A stretch of 64,000 nt of DNA. It comes from Bacillus pumilus (GTDB lineage Bacteria; Bacillota; Bacilli; Bacillales; Bacillaceae). Every line of letters starts with the position of its first letter. Positions within the stretch are counted from its first letter, which is position 1. The notes beneath the pieces are model-generated. The model did not search any database. It worked only from the letters and a program-made list of their open reading frames with translations, and was not told the DNA's origin. The translations under genes were made by a program, and so were the position numbers. The DNA lies in contig NZ_CP027116.1 of NCBI RefSeq assembly GCF_003431975.1, positions 2,604,001-2,668,000 on the forward strand, given 5' to 3'. Shown piece by piece: positions 28,937-39,248 of the stretch.

Positions 28937-29125
28937 TTGAAGAAGATCAATCCTTACACACTTCCCCCTTGGCTGAGACAAATTCGCGCAGTTGCCTCCC
29001 AAGTCGTTCTCCCGATTGCGATATTTCAAGGGTTTCGTACGATCATTTTCCCCACAACATTTGACGTCCTCATCCTAGGTATTCTCATTTTTCTCGCCTG
29101 CGCCTTTCACCTTGATTGGTTTTAA
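28937..29125 (+). CDS. Small hypothetical membrane protein
   Basis: A 62-residue ORF with a TTG start at 28937 and an excellent Shine-Dalgarno AAGGAGGG eight bases upstream. The C-terminal half is hydrophobic (VLILGILIFLACAF), which suggests one membrane segment, and the N-terminal half holds a short amphipathic part (WLRQIRAVASQVVLPIAIFQGF). It is convergent with ysxE and divergent from valS. I do not recognise a family; B. subtilis carries a small unnamed-function gene in about this place. No function is proposed. Confidence 0.65.
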   Translation: MKKINPYTLPPWLRQIRAVASQVVLPIAIFQGFRTIIFPTTFDVLILGILIFLACAFHLDWF

Positions 29126-29156
29126 CACTCGCGCTTATGTATCGGCCACTGAACAC

Positions 29157-29188
29157 AAAATAACCTCGTCATTCCGCTGATGACGAGG
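29157..29188 (-). terminator. Bidirectional terminator overlapping the ysxE stop
   Basis: CCTCGTCA and TGACGAGG flank a nine-base loop, followed by TTATTTT on the minus strand. The ysxE TGA (29169-29171) lies within the stem. Confidence 0.8.
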
Positions 29189-30206
29189 CACTTTGTTCTT
29201 CTTCAAGTCGTCTAGCCTGCTCAATCTCGTGAATCTTCATGACGGTCGGCTCTGAATTTTTCATCTGCCAATACGCTCTTAACAGCTGCTGACAGCTTTC
29301 CATCTCATCCTGTCCACCTGCTTCATATGCTTTTACTATATCAAACAGACCTTGCGGATAAGCAAGATAACTAAGAAACAAATGCAGCTCTTCCTCCCGA
29401 AGAGGATTTCCTTTTTGATACGTATAAAACAAGGAAGTACATTCAGGACAAGACGTGGGATAGGTTTTGAATGTCCGAAAGTAAAAGGTCAGAAGATCAT
29501 AAATGGGGGCAGCTTTTTTAGACCGCTCAAAATTGGTGAAATGTCCTGTGCCCACATCATTATACAGAAAGTGATGAATCGACAACTGTCCATGATTTAA
29601 CACAACACGTGTTGTCTCTTGATCTTTCATTTCTTCATGCCAATCTTCTAATCGTTCAAGCGCAAATTCGCTAGCAGACATCGCTTCTGAAAAATACATC
29701 GCAGCAGCCAGCTCAAATGGTGACATATACCACGTTTGCTCTGCCCGCTCTATGAATCGTTCATACATGTCTTTCTCTGTTTCCCATTTGGTCTTGATTT
29801 GTGTATAGTGCGCTTCTATCTCTTGCTCCGTGATATCCATCATCACTTCAGTTCGCTTATGAAGTCTTGCAATCTCTTGAAATAAATATTCATGTTTATC
29901 GTCCTGCTCTTCTCTCTTTTCATTCGTCAGCCACGGCATAAGATAGTATGCATACTGGCTTTCCCGATGACTTGAGAAGAAGGAACCGTCCTTCGTCCGA
30001 TAAATTGGCACAAAAGAGCGATAGCCTTTTGATTCCAGTTCAAGCATTTGCTCTGTAAACTGCATATGTCGATTCGCTTTTACTTGCTTTAGGGCAAATA
30101 CGCCCTGCTTTGTATATACTTTAACAACAGCAGGGCTGACAGGTTCAATGTATTCAGCCTCAAGCCCGTATTCGTATAGGACAGATTGGATCTCATCCAC
30201 GTTCAC
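29169..30206 (-). CDS. ysxE: Spore coat-associated kinase-like protein YsxE
   Basis: 345 residues, with a GTG start at 30206. It belongs to the CotS/YsxE family of aminoglycoside-phosphotransferase-fold proteins found in the Bacillus spore coat. Visible features include an N-terminal lobe (VVKVYTKQGVFALKQVK, with a candidate ATP-binding lysine) and LNHGQLSIHHFLYND, which corresponds to the catalytic-loop region but has degenerate residues, so kinase activity is doubtful. It lies 31 bases after spoVID and is probably co-transcribed with it in the mother cell. Confidence 0.88.
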   Translation of the reverse strand: MNVDEIQSVLYEYGLEAEYIEPVSPAVVKVYTKQGVFALKQVKANRHMQFTEQMLELESKGYRSFVPIYRTKDGSFFSSHRESQYAYYLMPWLTNEKREEQDDKHEYLFQEIARLHKRTEVMMDITEQEIEAHYTQIKTKWETEKDMYERFIERAEQTWYMSPFELAAAMYFSEAMSASEFALERLEDWHEEMKDQETTRVVLNHGQLSIHHFLYNDVGTGHFTNFERSKKAAPIYDLLTFYFRTFKTYPTSCPECTSLFYTYQKGNPLREEELHLFLSYLAYPQGLFDIVKAYEAGGQDEMESCQQLLRAYWQMKNSEPTVMKIHEIEQARRLEEEQSASSSAE

Positions 30207-30237
30207 TCACCACATTTTCTCGGTCGGTCATCGCTTG

Positions 30238-31497
30238 TTATGCATTGCTTTTTTGATATTCAGGAATATAAAGAATCTGCCCTTCTTCAAGCTCCGCATC
30301 AACCGATAATGAGTTCGTTCGAAGAAGCTGCTGCACATTCAACTGATATCGCTCACAAATACGATCGACCGTATCTTCTTGCTGAACTATACATATTTTC
30401 ATGCGAGAAAAATCTTCCTCCTCCTGCTTAGCAAACAGCTTTGTTAAATAAAGAGAGTTCTCACTGCCAGACGTTTCTCTCTCGTCATCATCAGGCTCTT
30501 CTTCTTGAGCTGACTCATATACTTTTGGTGCTTCCCGTTCATATAATCGTCCGAGCTGGTACGTGTCATCCTGCGCCTCTCGCTCTTCTTCCTCTTCTAC
30601 GTGATAAGCGGGTGACTCAAAGACTGGATACGACTGAATTGTTTCCTCTTGCTCTTCGACTGCTTCCGGATCTTTTCTCACTTCCACCTCAAAGAACGTA
30701 TCATCCCGTTCCTCTTCATCTAAAAGCTTAGGCGGTTCAAAAAATGGAGGCTCTTGTACCTGAGCTTCTGGTAAGGAGCGATAACCAAGTGCCACTTCTT
30801 CTTCATTCTCCGATTCCTCTAGTTCTTCTGTCGCTTCCTCTTCATCCCTGCTCACTAGCTCTATCTCCATTTCTTCTTCCTGCTCTTCTTGATCTGCGCG
30901 TGTGTCATGCTGTAATATAGCCTGTTCCTCATAGATCTCACGTTCATCGCCTTCCAGCTCTTCCTGTACCTCATGCTCTGTCTGCAGCTGATAATCGTAG
31001 GTCACGTCGCCATATTCCTCTTCAGGGCGATGGACAAATTCATACGGTGCCTCAACAGTCATTTGAGGGGTTTCCTCGTCTAATAGACCCTCAATCGCCA
31101 GATCAGCCTGGATGGTGAGTAAACGATTTTCTGTCAGCTGGTAATCAAATGCATCAATAAACACAAACACATCATTTAAATGACTGATTTTGTTCTTAGG
31201 GATGGTGATATCGACTGGGAATTGATGCAGAAGCTCCGCCGTTCCGTCCTCTCTTACCTTCACCTCATCAGCTTCTCTGTATGATGCATAGGAACTCAAT
31301 TCACCCAATAGCTCCTCTTGATTTATGTTGTATTCTCCTGTTAGCTCGAGTGAACCTCTAATCGAAACATAATCATTCACTTCTTGAACGAGGATGTCAG
31401 GATCGAGAGAAATGGACAGCAGCTCACTGACTTCCTGTCCGCTTTTGAAATAGATGGATTCTTCTACCGAAAACTGTAATCGATTGTTTTGAGACAA
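30238..31497 (-). CDS. spoVID: Spore coat morphogenetic protein SpoVID (short form)
   Basis: SpoVID drives encasement of the forespore by the coat and binds SafA and SpoIVA. TTG start at 31497 behind AGGAGG. The N-terminal domain (residues 1-160, LQFSVEESIYFKSGQEVSEL) is well conserved. A very acidic Glu-rich middle (about 170-350) and a C-terminal LysM domain (ICIVQQEDTVDRICERYQLN to ILYIPEY) follow. At 419 residues it is shorter than the B. subtilis protein (about 575); the loss lies in the low-complexity middle. A sigma-E-like promoter precedes it. Confidence 0.93.
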   Translation of the reverse strand: MSQNNRLQFSVEESIYFKSGQEVSELLSISLDPDILVQEVNDYVSIRGSLELTGEYNINQEELLGELSSYASYREADEVKVREDGTAELLHQFPVDITIPKNKISHLNDVFVFIDAFDYQLTENRLLTIQADLAIEGLLDEETPQMTVEAPYEFVHRPEEEYGDVTYDYQLQTEHEVQEELEGDEREIYEEQAILQHDTRADQEEQEEEMEIELVSRDEEEATEELEESENEEEVALGYRSLPEAQVQEPPFFEPPKLLDEEERDDTFFEVEVRKDPEAVEEQEETIQSYPVFESPAYHVEEEEEREAQDDTYQLGRLYEREAPKVYESAQEEEPDDDERETSGSENSLYLTKLFAKQEEEDFSRMKICIVQQEDTVDRICERYQLNVQQLLRTNSLSVDAELEEGQILYIPEYQKSNA

Positions 31498-31550
31498 GTC
31501 GGTGTCCTCCTTTCATCTAATCCTTCAAAATAAAATTAGATGTCAATACA

Positions 31551-31579
31551 GGTGTATGTGAGTGGCAGTGAAAATATGA
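31551..31579 (-). promoter_or_regulatory. Sigma-E-like promoter of spoVID
   Basis: On the minus strand TCATATT is followed after 14 bases by CATACACC. This fits the sigma-E consensus (KMATATT, 14-15 bases, CATACANT) with one mismatch. It lies about 55 bases upstream of the spoVID start, and spoVID is a known sigma-E gene in B. subtilis. Confidence 0.75.
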
Positions 31580-31595
31580 TTGGTTTTCAGTCACA

Positions 31596-31627
31596 CAAAA
31601 AAGCCGATATGTCCCCATATCGGCTTT
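31596..31627 (-). terminator. Terminator of the hem operon
   Basis: AAAGCCGATATG / CATATCGGCTTT inverted repeat with a short loop, just after the hemL stop (31631) and ending in a T run on the minus strand. Confidence 0.85.
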
Positions 31628-31630
31628 CGT

Positions 31631-32923
31631 TTATCGACGTAGCTTTTGAAATACTTTTTCCACTGTCTCAATCGTATATTCAATGTCTTCATCAGTATGA
31701 GCTGTTGAGAGGAACAGTCCTTCAAATTGTGAAGGTGGAAGGAAGATACCGTGATCGGCCATTTCCTTGTAAAATTCAGCAAATAAAGCAAGATCAGCCG
31801 TTTTGGCTTTGTCATAATTGACCACCTCTTCATTTGTAAAGAAGAACCCAATCATCGATCCTGCACGGTTAAACGTTAATGGAATCCCGTGTGCTTTCGC
31901 CGCTTTTGAAATACCTTCTTCCAGCCGGTCCCCTTTTCGTCTAAACTCTTCATAAGATTCAGGTGTCAGTTGTTTTAAGGTTTCTAAGCCTGCTGTCATC
32001 GCAAGTGGGTTACCAGATAACGTTCCTGCTTGATAAATTGGACCGCTTGGCGCAATTTGCCTCATAATATCCGCTCTTCCGCCATAAGCGCCGACCGGTA
32101 GACCGCCTCCGATGACTTTACCGAGGCAAGTCAGGTCAGGTGTGATACCAAAATAACCTTGCGCGCAGTGATAATCTACACGGAACCCTGTCATGACCTC
32201 ATCAAATATGAGTAAAGCTCCGTATTGCTCCGTGATGTCTCTCAGCCCTTGTAAGAAACCTTCCTGCGGAGGAACAACCCCCATATTTCCTGCAACCGGT
32301 TCGACAATGACACCTGCAATATCGTCACCAAATTCCTGAAAAGCGACTTGAATGCTTTCTAAATCATTGTACGGTACTGTGATCGTGTTGCTTGCAGTCC
32401 CTTCAGGTACACCTGGGCTATCTGGAAGCCCTAACGTTGCAACACCTGAACCCGCTTTAATGAGCAAAGAATCACCGTGGCCATGATAGCAGCCTTCAAA
32501 TTTCACAATTTTATTTCTGCCTGTAAAACCGCGTGCTAGACGTAGTGCACTCATAGTCGCCTCTGTACCAGAGCTGACCATACGAATGACTTCAATGGAA
32601 GGAACCCTCTCTGATACAAGCTTAGCCAATTCATTTTCAACTAACGTGGAAGCACCAAAGCTTGTCCCTTGTTCTGCCACTCGCTGGATACTTTCAACCA
32701 CACGGTCATTTGTATGCCCTAAAATAAGCGGTCCCCATGATAAGACATAATCGATGTATTCATTTCCATCAATATCATATATTTTGGCGCCTTTGCCTCG
32801 TTCCATAAAAATCGGGTCAGTGTTGACTGATTTAAATGCACGCACAGGACTGTTGACACCACCAGGCATTAAATGCTGCGCCTCTTCAAATGCTTGTTTT
32901 GACTTTTCATAGCTACGTCCCAT
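31631..32923 (-). CDS. hemL: Glutamate-1-semialdehyde 2,1-aminomutase
   Basis: HemL converts glutamate-1-semialdehyde to 5-aminolevulinate using PLP. 430 residues, full length. The PLP lysine lies in [16 protein letters not shown] (about residue 268), and the substrate-channel motif [15 protein letters not shown] lies near 120. It is the last gene of the hem operon, 27 bases after hemB, and is followed by a terminator. Confidence 0.97.
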   Translation of the reverse strand: MGRSYEKSKQAFEEAQHLMPGGVNSPVRAFKSVNTDPIFMERGKGAKIYDIDGNEYIDYVLSWGPLILGHTNDRVVESIQRVAEQGTSFGASTLVENELAKLVSERVPSIEVIRMVSSGTEATMSALRLARGFTGRNKIVKFEGCYHGHGDSLLIKAGSGVATLGLPDSPGVPEGTASNTITVPYNDLESIQVAFQEFGDDIAGVIVEPVAGNMGVVPPQEGFLQGLRDITEQYGALLIFDEVMTGFRVDYHCAQGYFGITPDLTCLGKVIGGGLPVGAYGGRADIMRQIAPSGPIYQAGTLSGNPLAMTAGLETLKQLTPESYEEFRRKGDRLEEGISKAAKAHGIPLTFNRAGSMIGFFFTNEEVVNYDKAKTADLALFAEFYKEMADHGIFLPPSQFEGLFLSTAHTDEDIEYTIETVEKVFQKLRR

Positions 32924-32950
32924 TTCAACTTCCTCCTGTCTATCCGTTCT

Positions 32951-33922
32951 TTATTCCGAGAGCCATTTTGCTGCATCTTTTGCATGATACGTAATGATCA
33001 GTTCTGCTCCTGCACGTTTCATGCTTGTTAGCATTTCGAGAACAAGCTCTTTTTCAGAAATCCAGCCATTTTGAGCAGCTGCTTTGACCATTGCATATTC
33101 TCCGCTCACATTGTAAGCAACAACAGGGAGTGTAAATTCATTTTTGACATCACGCATAATATCTAAATAAGAAAGGGATGGTTTGACAATGAGAAAGTCA
33201 GCTCCCTCTTCTACGTCAGATTGCGCTTCTCTCAATGCCTCTAAACGGTTTGCAGGGTCCATTTGGTATGTTTTACGATCTCCAAACTGCGGTGTGCTAT
33301 GCGCCGCATCACGAAACGGACCGTAAAAAGCACTTGCATATTTCACAGCATATGACATGACAGGCACATGAACAAAGCCTGCTTCATCAAGCGCCTCACG
33401 AATGGCAATAACAAACCCATCCATCATATTGGAAGGCGCAATGATATCTGCACCAGCACGCGCTTGGCTAACAGCTGTTTTCGCTAAAAGCTGAAGAGAT
33501 TCATCATTTAAAATTTCACCATCTTCAACGATTCCGCAGTGTCCGTGGTCAGTATATTGGCACAAGCAAGTGTCTGCAATGACCACAAGTTCTGGGAAGT
33601 GCTTTTTGATCTCAAGCGTCGCTCTTTGAACAATGCCATGATCGTGATACGCCTCGCTACCCACATGGTCTTTATGATCTGGAACACCAAATACAATGAT
33701 TGATTTGATGCCAAGGTCGACAAGCTCTTGGACTTCTTCTTTTATCAGATCTACTGAAATGTGGTAAACACCCGGCATAGAAGGGACTTCTTTACGGACA
33801 TTTTCTCCCTCAACAAAAAAGATCGGATAAATGAAATCAGATGGTCTTAAAAAAGTTTCTCTGATTAATTCTCTCATTCCTGCGCTTGTCCGCAGTCTGC
33901 GGTGTCTGTTAAATTTCATCAT
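32951..33922 (-). CDS. hemB: Delta-aminolevulinic acid dehydratase (porphobilinogen synthase)
   Basis: HemB condenses two 5-aminolevulinate molecules to porphobilinogen. 323 residues. The zinc-site cysteines lie in [14 protein letters not shown]. The Schiff-base lysines lie in [13 protein letters not shown] and [12 protein letters not shown]. Its start overlaps the hemD stop by four bases, typical of translational coupling. Confidence 0.97.
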   Translation of the reverse strand: MMKFNRHRRLRTSAGMRELIRETFLRPSDFIYPIFFVEGENVRKEVPSMPGVYHISVDLIKEEVQELVDLGIKSIIVFGVPDHKDHVGSEAYHDHGIVQRATLEIKKHFPELVVIADTCLCQYTDHGHCGIVEDGEILNDESLQLLAKTAVSQARAGADIIAPSNMMDGFVIAIREALDEAGFVHVPVMSYAVKYASAFYGPFRDAAHSTPQFGDRKTYQMDPANRLEALREAQSDVEEGADFLIVKPSLSYLDIMRDVKNEFTLPVVAYNVSGEYAMVKAAAQNGWISEKELVLEMLTSMKRAGAELIITYHAKDAAKWLSE

Positions 33923-34710
33923 TGATTCAACTTCCTTTCAGATAAACGGCACATCAAGTCAAGCATTCCGTCTACCGTATAAGTATCTGGGGTTTCAGAA
34001 GAAATCCCGTAGTGAAGCAGTGCCTCTTTTGTCAGAGGACCGATTGTCACAAAACAGGTGTTAGACGCAGCTAGCTTCGCTGCATCTGCCTCCATGGCCT
34101 GCATAAATGAATGGACAGTGGATGAGCTTGTAAATGTAATATAATCAAATGATTGCTTCGTCATTGCCGATTTGAGAGCGGCAATTCCTTCTTCATCCTT
34201 GACAGTTTCATATAAAATCCATTCTTTCACTTCTATGCCAAGCGGAACGAAGGTTTTCTTCACGACATCCCGTGACAGGTGTCCTTTTGCTACAAAGATA
34301 CGCTCACCCGGACGTACATGGTCAAGTAACGCATCTGCAAGCTCTTCCGCTATAAAACGTTCTGGTACCACATCCACCTTCAAGCCGTGCTGCTCGAGAT
34401 AGGCAGAGGTTTTCTCACCTACAGCTGCGACTTTCAAATGGGAAAAGTGAATATGTAAATGGTGATCTTCTATATAGCTCAGAAAAAAAGATGCACCATT
34501 CACACTCGTGAAAACAAGCCAGTGGCTACTTTCTAAATCCTTTAAAAAGGCCTGCGCTTTTTCCTTTGTGAGTGTAGGCTCAAACCTAATAAGGGAGGTT
34601 AAAACAGCATGGCCGTTCAGCGCTTCAATCTTTTGCTGAAACACACCCGCTTGACGTTCATTTCGAGTGACAAGCACCGTCTGTCCGTGAAGCGATTTGC
34701 CTATCGTCAT
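33919..34710 (-). CDS. hemD: Uroporphyrinogen-III synthase
   Basis: HemD cyclises hydroxymethylbilane with inversion of ring D. 263 residues. The family is poorly conserved; the recognisable segments are [10 protein letters not shown] at the start, [11 protein letters not shown] near 75 and [12 protein letters not shown] near 190. It overlaps both neighbours by four bases (ATGA), which together with context makes the call firm. Confidence 0.94.
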   Translation of the reverse strand: MTIGKSLHGQTVLVTRNERQAGVFQQKIEALNGHAVLTSLIRFEPTLTKEKAQAFLKDLESSHWLVFTSVNGASFFLSYIEDHHLHIHFSHLKVAAVGEKTSAYLEQHGLKVDVVPERFIAEELADALLDHVRPGERIFVAKGHLSRDVVKKTFVPLGIEVKEWILYETVKDEEGIAALKSAMTKQSFDYITFTSSSTVHSFMQAMEADAAKLAASNTCFVTIGPLTKEALLHYGISSETPDTYTVDGMLDLMCRLSERKLNQ

Positions 34711-35642
34711 TGGGAGGACAGATCCTTTTTCACCTTGTCGATCAAATCCTTTGCTCCCTTATCAGCCATCTGTTTCGCACATATTGTTCCAATTGCTTCA
34801 GGGTCAGTGCCTGTGACGGTTTCTCGAATAATCGTGTGTCCGTCTGCAGATGCGACAAGACCCGTCAGTTCAATTTCATCATGCTCATTCATCGTTGCAT
34901 AGCCAGCGATTGGCACCTGACAGCTGCCATCCATTTGTTTAAGAAAGGCTCGTTCTGCGAGAACCGTTTTCTTCGTATATTCATTCGTAAATTGAGCAAG
35001 AAGCTCCAATAGCTCTTTATCATCCCCGCGGCACTCAATCGACAAAGCACCTTGGCCAACGGCGGGAAGGCAAGTTTCAGGAGATAAGAATTGCGACACG
35101 ACTTCTTTACTCCAGCCCATTCTAGACAAACCGGCAGCCGCTAGAATAATTGCATCATATTCTTCATTCTTCAGCTTTTCGAGTCTCGTATCAATATTTC
35201 CACGGATCCATTTAATCTCAAGATCTGGTCTTTCCTGAAGAAGCTGGGCACTGCGCCGCAAGCTGCTCGTGCCTACAATCGCACCCTCTGGCAGTTCCTC
35301 GAGACGCAGATGATCCTTCGAAATAAGAGCATCTCTCACATCTTCACGCTCGGGAATACAACCAATGACCAAACCTTCAGGAAGAGCGGCCGGCATATCC
35401 TTCATGCTGTGCACGGCCATATCGATGTCATGATTCAGCATCGCCTGCTCAATTTCTTTGACAAACAGTCCTTTTCCGCCAACCTTTGATAAGGTCACAT
35501 CTAAAATTTGATCACCCTTTGTCACAATCTCTTTTATTTCAAAAGAATAAGAAGGGTTGAGTTCAGACAGCTTTTGAATGACCCATTTTGTTTGTGTAAT
35601 TGCAAGCTTACTTCGTCTAGAACCTACTTTAATTGTACGCAA
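34707..35642 (-). CDS. hemC: Hydroxymethylbilane synthase (porphobilinogen deaminase)
   Basis: HemC polymerises four porphobilinogens on a dipyrromethane cofactor. 311 residues. The cofactor cysteine lies in [13 protein letters not shown] (about residue 241). [11 protein letters not shown] and [12 protein letters not shown] are the arginine-rich substrate-binding segments. It is preceded by hemX with a 41-base gap. Confidence 0.97.
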   Translation of the reverse strand: MRTIKVGSRRSKLAITQTKWVIQKLSELNPSYSFEIKEIVTKGDQILDVTLSKVGGKGLFVKEIEQAMLNHDIDMAVHSMKDMPAALPEGLVIGCIPEREDVRDALISKDHLRLEELPEGAIVGTSSLRRSAQLLQERPDLEIKWIRGNIDTRLEKLKNEEYDAIILAAAGLSRMGWSKEVVSQFLSPETCLPAVGQGALSIECRGDDKELLELLAQFTNEYTKKTVLAERAFLKQMDGSCQVPIAGYATMNEHDEIELTGLVASADGHTIIRETVTGTDPEAIGTICAKQMADKGAKDLIDKVKKDLSSQ

Positions 35643-35683
35643 TACGTCTTCCTCCCAACAATGCCCTTAAAACTCATCATTAT

Positions 35684-36514
35684 TTATTGAAACCAATGAA
35701 AGGTTGATAAGCTCCCAAGCAAAAAATAATTGATCATCAGCACAAGAAATGAAGCGACATTCCATAGTGCCACAATTTTGCCCTGCATATTTCTCACCAA
35801 TCTGATATATAAGTAAAAGCCATATAAAAACAGCATAATAAACGAACCCAGTACCTTTGCATCTGTCCAGTACAACGTATCATACGAAATATATGCCCAA
35901 ATGATGCCAAGAATTAAACTAAGCAAAAGCATTGGCACGCCAATAATGTTTAAAACGTATGCCATATGATCAAGCTTTGATAAATCTTCAATTCTCAGAA
36001 GCCATTTTCCCCATTTTTTCTTTTTCAGCAAACGATATTGAAAGAGATAGAGAAGAGAGAAAGCAAATGAAAGTGAAAAGGCACCGTATGATAAAATCGC
36101 CATCGTAATATGAATCACTAGCAATTCACTCGTCAGTTTCCCCGTTAGTTCTGCTGAGTGGAGATCGGATGGTGTAAAGGTGTGAATGGCCATCATGGAA
36201 AAACCGATGACATTTGTAAAAAAGACGATAAATTCAACACGCAATACTTTTGTAAGCACAAGAGATAGTGTCACAAGCACCCACGTATAAAAATATAACC
36301 CCTCTGCTACATTCAACACAGGGAATCGGTCTGTTTCCATCATAATATAGAACATGTAGACTGTTTGCAGCAGCCAGACAATAGAAAGCAACCAGAAAGC
36401 TATTTTTCCAGCCTTCCGGTTGTGTTGAAGAAAATCTATGAAATAGAACAAGACACTTAGTGCATAGATCAAGATCGTCGCTTCATTGAGTCTCGCTACA
36501 ATGAATTCCATCAT
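35684..36514 (-). CDS. hemX: Membrane protein HemX (cytochrome c assembly-type, negative effector of HemA level)
   Basis: 276 residues with about eight hydrophobic segments. It belongs to the CcsA/CcmC-related family, which shares the WxxD-like C-terminal region. In B. subtilis HemX lowers the amount of HemA protein. The gene is seven bases after hemA, so the effector is co-expressed with its target. No truncation is seen. Confidence 0.9.
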   Translation of the reverse strand: MMEFIVARLNEATILIYALSVLFYFIDFLQHNRKAGKIAFWLLSIVWLLQTVYMFYIMMETDRFPVLNVAEGLYFYTWVLVTLSLVLTKVLRVEFIVFFTNVIGFSMMAIHTFTPSDLHSAELTGKLTSELLVIHITMAILSYGAFSLSFAFSLLYLFQYRLLKKKKWGKWLLRIEDLSKLDHMAYVLNIIGVPMLLLSLILGIIWAYISYDTLYWTDAKVLGSFIMLFLYGFYLYIRLVRNMQGKIVALWNVASFLVLMINYFLLGSLSTFHWFQ

Positions 36515-36521
36515 CGCTTAA

Positions 36522-37889
36522 TCACTCACTGGCAACTGTAGCAAAGCCTTGTGCCATATTTGGTTTGAAGAGCTGAAATGACCCTTGCTCTACTTGTACA
36601 GACTCCACCTTTTGCTCTTCATCTTCAACCTGTAAATCAAAGATTTCTTTAAAGAGTAAAAGTTTTTCCTCTGCATTCGGCTCCGCAGCAATTTCTTTTG
36701 CCTTTAAGATAGGATCTTTCAGCATTTGATTGATGATACTTTTCGTATGTTTATTTAACAGCTTCATTTCACGATGTGTGAGGTTTGGAAGCTTTCGTTC
36801 AATGCTCTGCATCGTATCCGATTGAATTGTCAGTGCCTTTTCTCTAAGGGCAGAAATGATAGGAACGACTCCAAGCGTATTCAGCCATTGCTTAAATTCC
36901 ACAATTTCTGCTTCAATGAGAAGCTCAACCTGCTCAGCCACGGCGCGGCGCTCTTGTAAGTTAGCTGCCACGATGCCCTCAAGGTCATCAATGTCATACA
37001 AAAAAGCACCTTCTACTGCAGAAATGGCTGGATCTAAATCACGGGGCACAGCAATATCCACCATAAATAGAGGTCTGCCCTTCCGCTTTTTATTCGCATT
37101 TTCGACCATTTCTTTTGTAATGACAAATTGCTTAGCACCAGTGGAGCTAATTACTATGTCCGCTTCGGATAACGTTTTTTCCAATTGGTTTAAGCTTTTA
37201 GGCTCTCCTGAAAAACGGCCAGCCAATTCTTTTGCTTTCTCATACGTTCGATTGATGACCGTTACTTGGCCAATTCCTTGACCCTGTAAGTTTTGAGCCG
37301 CCAGTTCACCCATTTTACCCGCACCAAGAATCAGGACATGCTTATCAGAAAGCCGCCCAAAGATTTTTTTAGCAAGCTCGACAGCTGCATAGCTGACAGA
37401 CACGGCATTAGACGCAATATCTGTTTCCGCATGAGAGCGTTTTGCAACGGTAACCGCCTGTTTGAATAAATAATTGAAAACGGTACCAATGGTCTTCTCC
37501 TCTTGAGCTACTTTAAAGCTAGAGCGCACTTGACCAAGTATTTGTGTTTCGCCAATTACCATGGAATCAAGTCCACAGGCCACACGAAATAAATGCTCAA
37601 CCGCTCCATCATTTTCATAGAACTTCAAATACGGAGAGACATCTTCCTTTTCTAAACCGAACCAATCGGCTAAAAATCTTTTTATATAAAACCGTCCAGT
37701 ATGAAGTTGATCTACCACTGCGTAGATCTCTGTTCGATTACATGTTGAGATGACGATATTCTCTAGAATGCTTTTTTCTTCTTTAAGCTTGGACATCGCT
37801 GTTCCGAGCTCGCTCGGTTCAAAGCTCAGCTGTTCCCGTATCTCAACAGGGGCTGTTTTATAATCTAAACCCACAACAAGAATATGCAT
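36522..37889 (-). CDS. hemA: Glutamyl-tRNA reductase
   Basis: HemA reduces Glu-tRNA to glutamate-1-semialdehyde with NADPH, the committed step of haem synthesis. The start is placed at ATG 37889 ([14 protein letters not shown]), giving 455 residues as in B. subtilis; a TTG at 37910 would add only seven residues. Catalytic Cys50 lies in [11 protein letters not shown]. The NADPH site is [14 protein letters not shown] and the C-terminal dimerisation helices are present. Two PerR-type operators lie 35-79 bases upstream. Confidence 0.96.
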   Translation of the reverse strand: MHILVVGLDYKTAPVEIREQLSFEPSELGTAMSKLKEEKSILENIVISTCNRTEIYAVVDQLHTGRFYIKRFLADWFGLEKEDVSPYLKFYENDGAVEHLFRVACGLDSMVIGETQILGQVRSSFKVAQEEKTIGTVFNYLFKQAVTVAKRSHAETDIASNAVSVSYAAVELAKKIFGRLSDKHVLILGAGKMGELAAQNLQGQGIGQVTVINRTYEKAKELAGRFSGEPKSLNQLEKTLSEADIVISSTGAKQFVITKEMVENANKKRKGRPLFMVDIAVPRDLDPAISAVEGAFLYDIDDLEGIVAANLQERRAVAEQVELLIEAEIVEFKQWLNTLGVVPIISALREKALTIQSDTMQSIERKLPNLTHREMKLLNKHTKSIINQMLKDPILKAKEIAAEPNAEEKLLLFKEIFDLQVEDEEQKVESVQVEQGSFQLFKPNMAQGFATVASE

Positions 37890-37923
37890 AACTTCAGCTT
37901 GCACCCCCAACGCCCTGTCTAAT

Positions 37924-37938
37924 TTATAATAATTACAA
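37924..37938. promoter_or_regulatory. Second PerR-like operator (14/15)
   Basis: TTATAATAATTACAA differs from the PerR box TTATAATNATTATAA at one position. Its centre is 30 bases from the perfect box and closer to the hemA start. Confidence 0.65.
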
Positions 37939-37953
37939 TATAGAATTTATTAT

Positions 37954-37968
37954 TTATAATGATTATAA
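37954..37968. promoter_or_regulatory. PerR operator of hemA (perfect 7-1-7)
   Basis: TTATAATGATTATAA is an exact match to the PerR consensus. In B. subtilis the hemA operon is repressed by PerR with metal and induced by peroxide, so the position fits. Confidence 0.88.
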
Positions 37969-38131
37969 CATATATTCATTTTTAACTGGATAAAAATTGT
38001 GAACAGATTTCAAAAATGTTGTGATATAGTAGAAAAATGTTCGACATCGATTATGCCATATCATCACTTCAAGCAATTTACCAGATTTGGCGCGTGCGGA
38101 CAAATGATCTGCTTAAAAGAAGGTGACATCT

Positions 38132-38617
38132 TTGAAGAAGAAATCCATTTTGCTGCCGCTCACTTTACTGGCTGTAGCGCTATATGCCATTCTCTCAGGA
38201 GGTCAATTTGACATTTGGAAGGATCAAGAGAAATGGTATACACTTGTACTGCTTTTTGGCCTTGCTTTCTTATATCAAGGAAAGAAGGAGCAAGAAAGCG
38301 CTCATGTGTTTATCGGTATGCTTATGACGGGCCTTTCGCTACACTTTATTCTTCAGCCAAAATTAGACCACTGGCCAGATACTTTTACGATGATCGTATT
38401 CATCGTTGGACTTGCGCTTTTTGTGAAATCATCTCAGAAAAAAGAATATCGCATTGAAAGTATTGTTTTGATTGCACTCGGTTTGTTCCTTTATTTCTTT
38501 CAGCAAATTACAAAACAGCTAAGTTCCCTTTCGATCCCTACTTCTGGTTTTGAATTGTACTGGCCTTATGTACTGATTGCTGTCAGTCTCCTCTTATTAT
38601 TTTTAAAAAGGAAATAA
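38132..38617 (+). CDS. ysxD: Membrane protein YsxD
   Basis: About 162 residues with five predicted membrane segments. The start is placed at TTG 38132 (encoding (M)KKKSILLPL), behind AAGGTG at seven-base spacing; the GTG at 38123 lies within that ribosome binding site. It is the only core gene in this stretch on the plus strand, divergent from hemA and convergent with engB. The position matches B. subtilis ysxD. Function is unknown to me. Confidence 0.8.
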   Translation: MKKKSILLPLTLLAVALYAILSGGQFDIWKDQEKWYTLVLLFGLAFLYQGKKEQESAHVFIGMLMTGLSLHFILQPKLDHWPDTFTMIVFIVGLALFVKSSQKKEYRIESIVLIALGLFLYFFQQITKQLSSLSIPTSGFELYWPYVLIAVSLLLLFLKRK

Positions 38618-38627
38618 TTTATACAAT

Positions 38628-38661
38628 AAAAAGGCATCTGCCCATGACAGATGCCTTTTTT
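38628..38661. terminator. Bidirectional terminator between ysxD and engB
   Basis: AAAAAGGCATCTG / CAGATGCCTTTTTT stem with a six-base loop, flanked by A and T runs so that it can serve both convergent genes. Confidence 0.9.
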
Positions 38662-39248
38662 TAGTGATTAATTTTCGCAAGGATGGCATTCCAGGCTTCG
38701 TCTTTTCCCTTTTTTGTTTCAGAAGAGAATAAGATCAATTCATCTGATGGGTCAATGTCAAGCGTCTGTTTGACGACTTTCGCATGTTTTTCCCATTTGC
38801 CTTTCGGAATTTTATCCGCCTTTGTTGCGATGACAATCACGGGAACTCCGTAATATTTAAGGAATTCATACATGTTCACATCATCTACTGATGGCTTATG
38901 ACGCAGGTCCACAATTTGAACGACTGCTTTTAATTCTTCACGCATTGTAATATACGTTTCGATCATTCTACCCCAGGCTTCACGCTCTGTCTTTGATACT
39001 TTGGCAAAGCCATAGCCTGGAACGTCCACAAAATGGAGCATATCATTAATAATGTAGAAATTAAGCGTTTGAGTCTTACCTGGTTTAGAAGACGTACGTG
39101 CTAAATTTTTACGATTAATCAATGAGTTGATGAACGAGGATTTTCCTACATTTGATCGTCCAGCAAGGGCGATTTCAGGCAGTCCCACACTTGGGTACTG
39201 CTCTGGTTTGACCGCACTAATGACGATATCTGATTTTGTTACTTTCAT
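38661..39248 (-). CDS. engB: Ribosome biogenesis GTPase EngB/YsxC
   Basis: 195-residue essential GTPase for 50S subunit assembly. G1 [13 protein letters not shown]3 DVPGYG and G4 TKADK are in order. Its start overlaps the lonA stop by four bases, as in B. subtilis. Confidence 0.97.
   Translation of the reverse strand: MKVTKSDIVISAVKPEQYPSVGLPEIALAGRSNVGKSSFINSLINRKNLARTSSKPGKTQTLNFYIINDMLHFVDVPGYGFAKVSKTEREAWGRMIETYITMREELKAVVQIVDLRHKPSVDDVNMYEFLKYYGVPVIVIATKADKIPKGKWEKHAKVVKQTLDIDPSDELILFSSETKKGKDEAWNAILAKINH

Noticed and set aside
36856..37281. 141-codon plus-strand ORF opposite hemA
   Set aside because: Shadow of hemA with low-complexity Ser/Thr composition.
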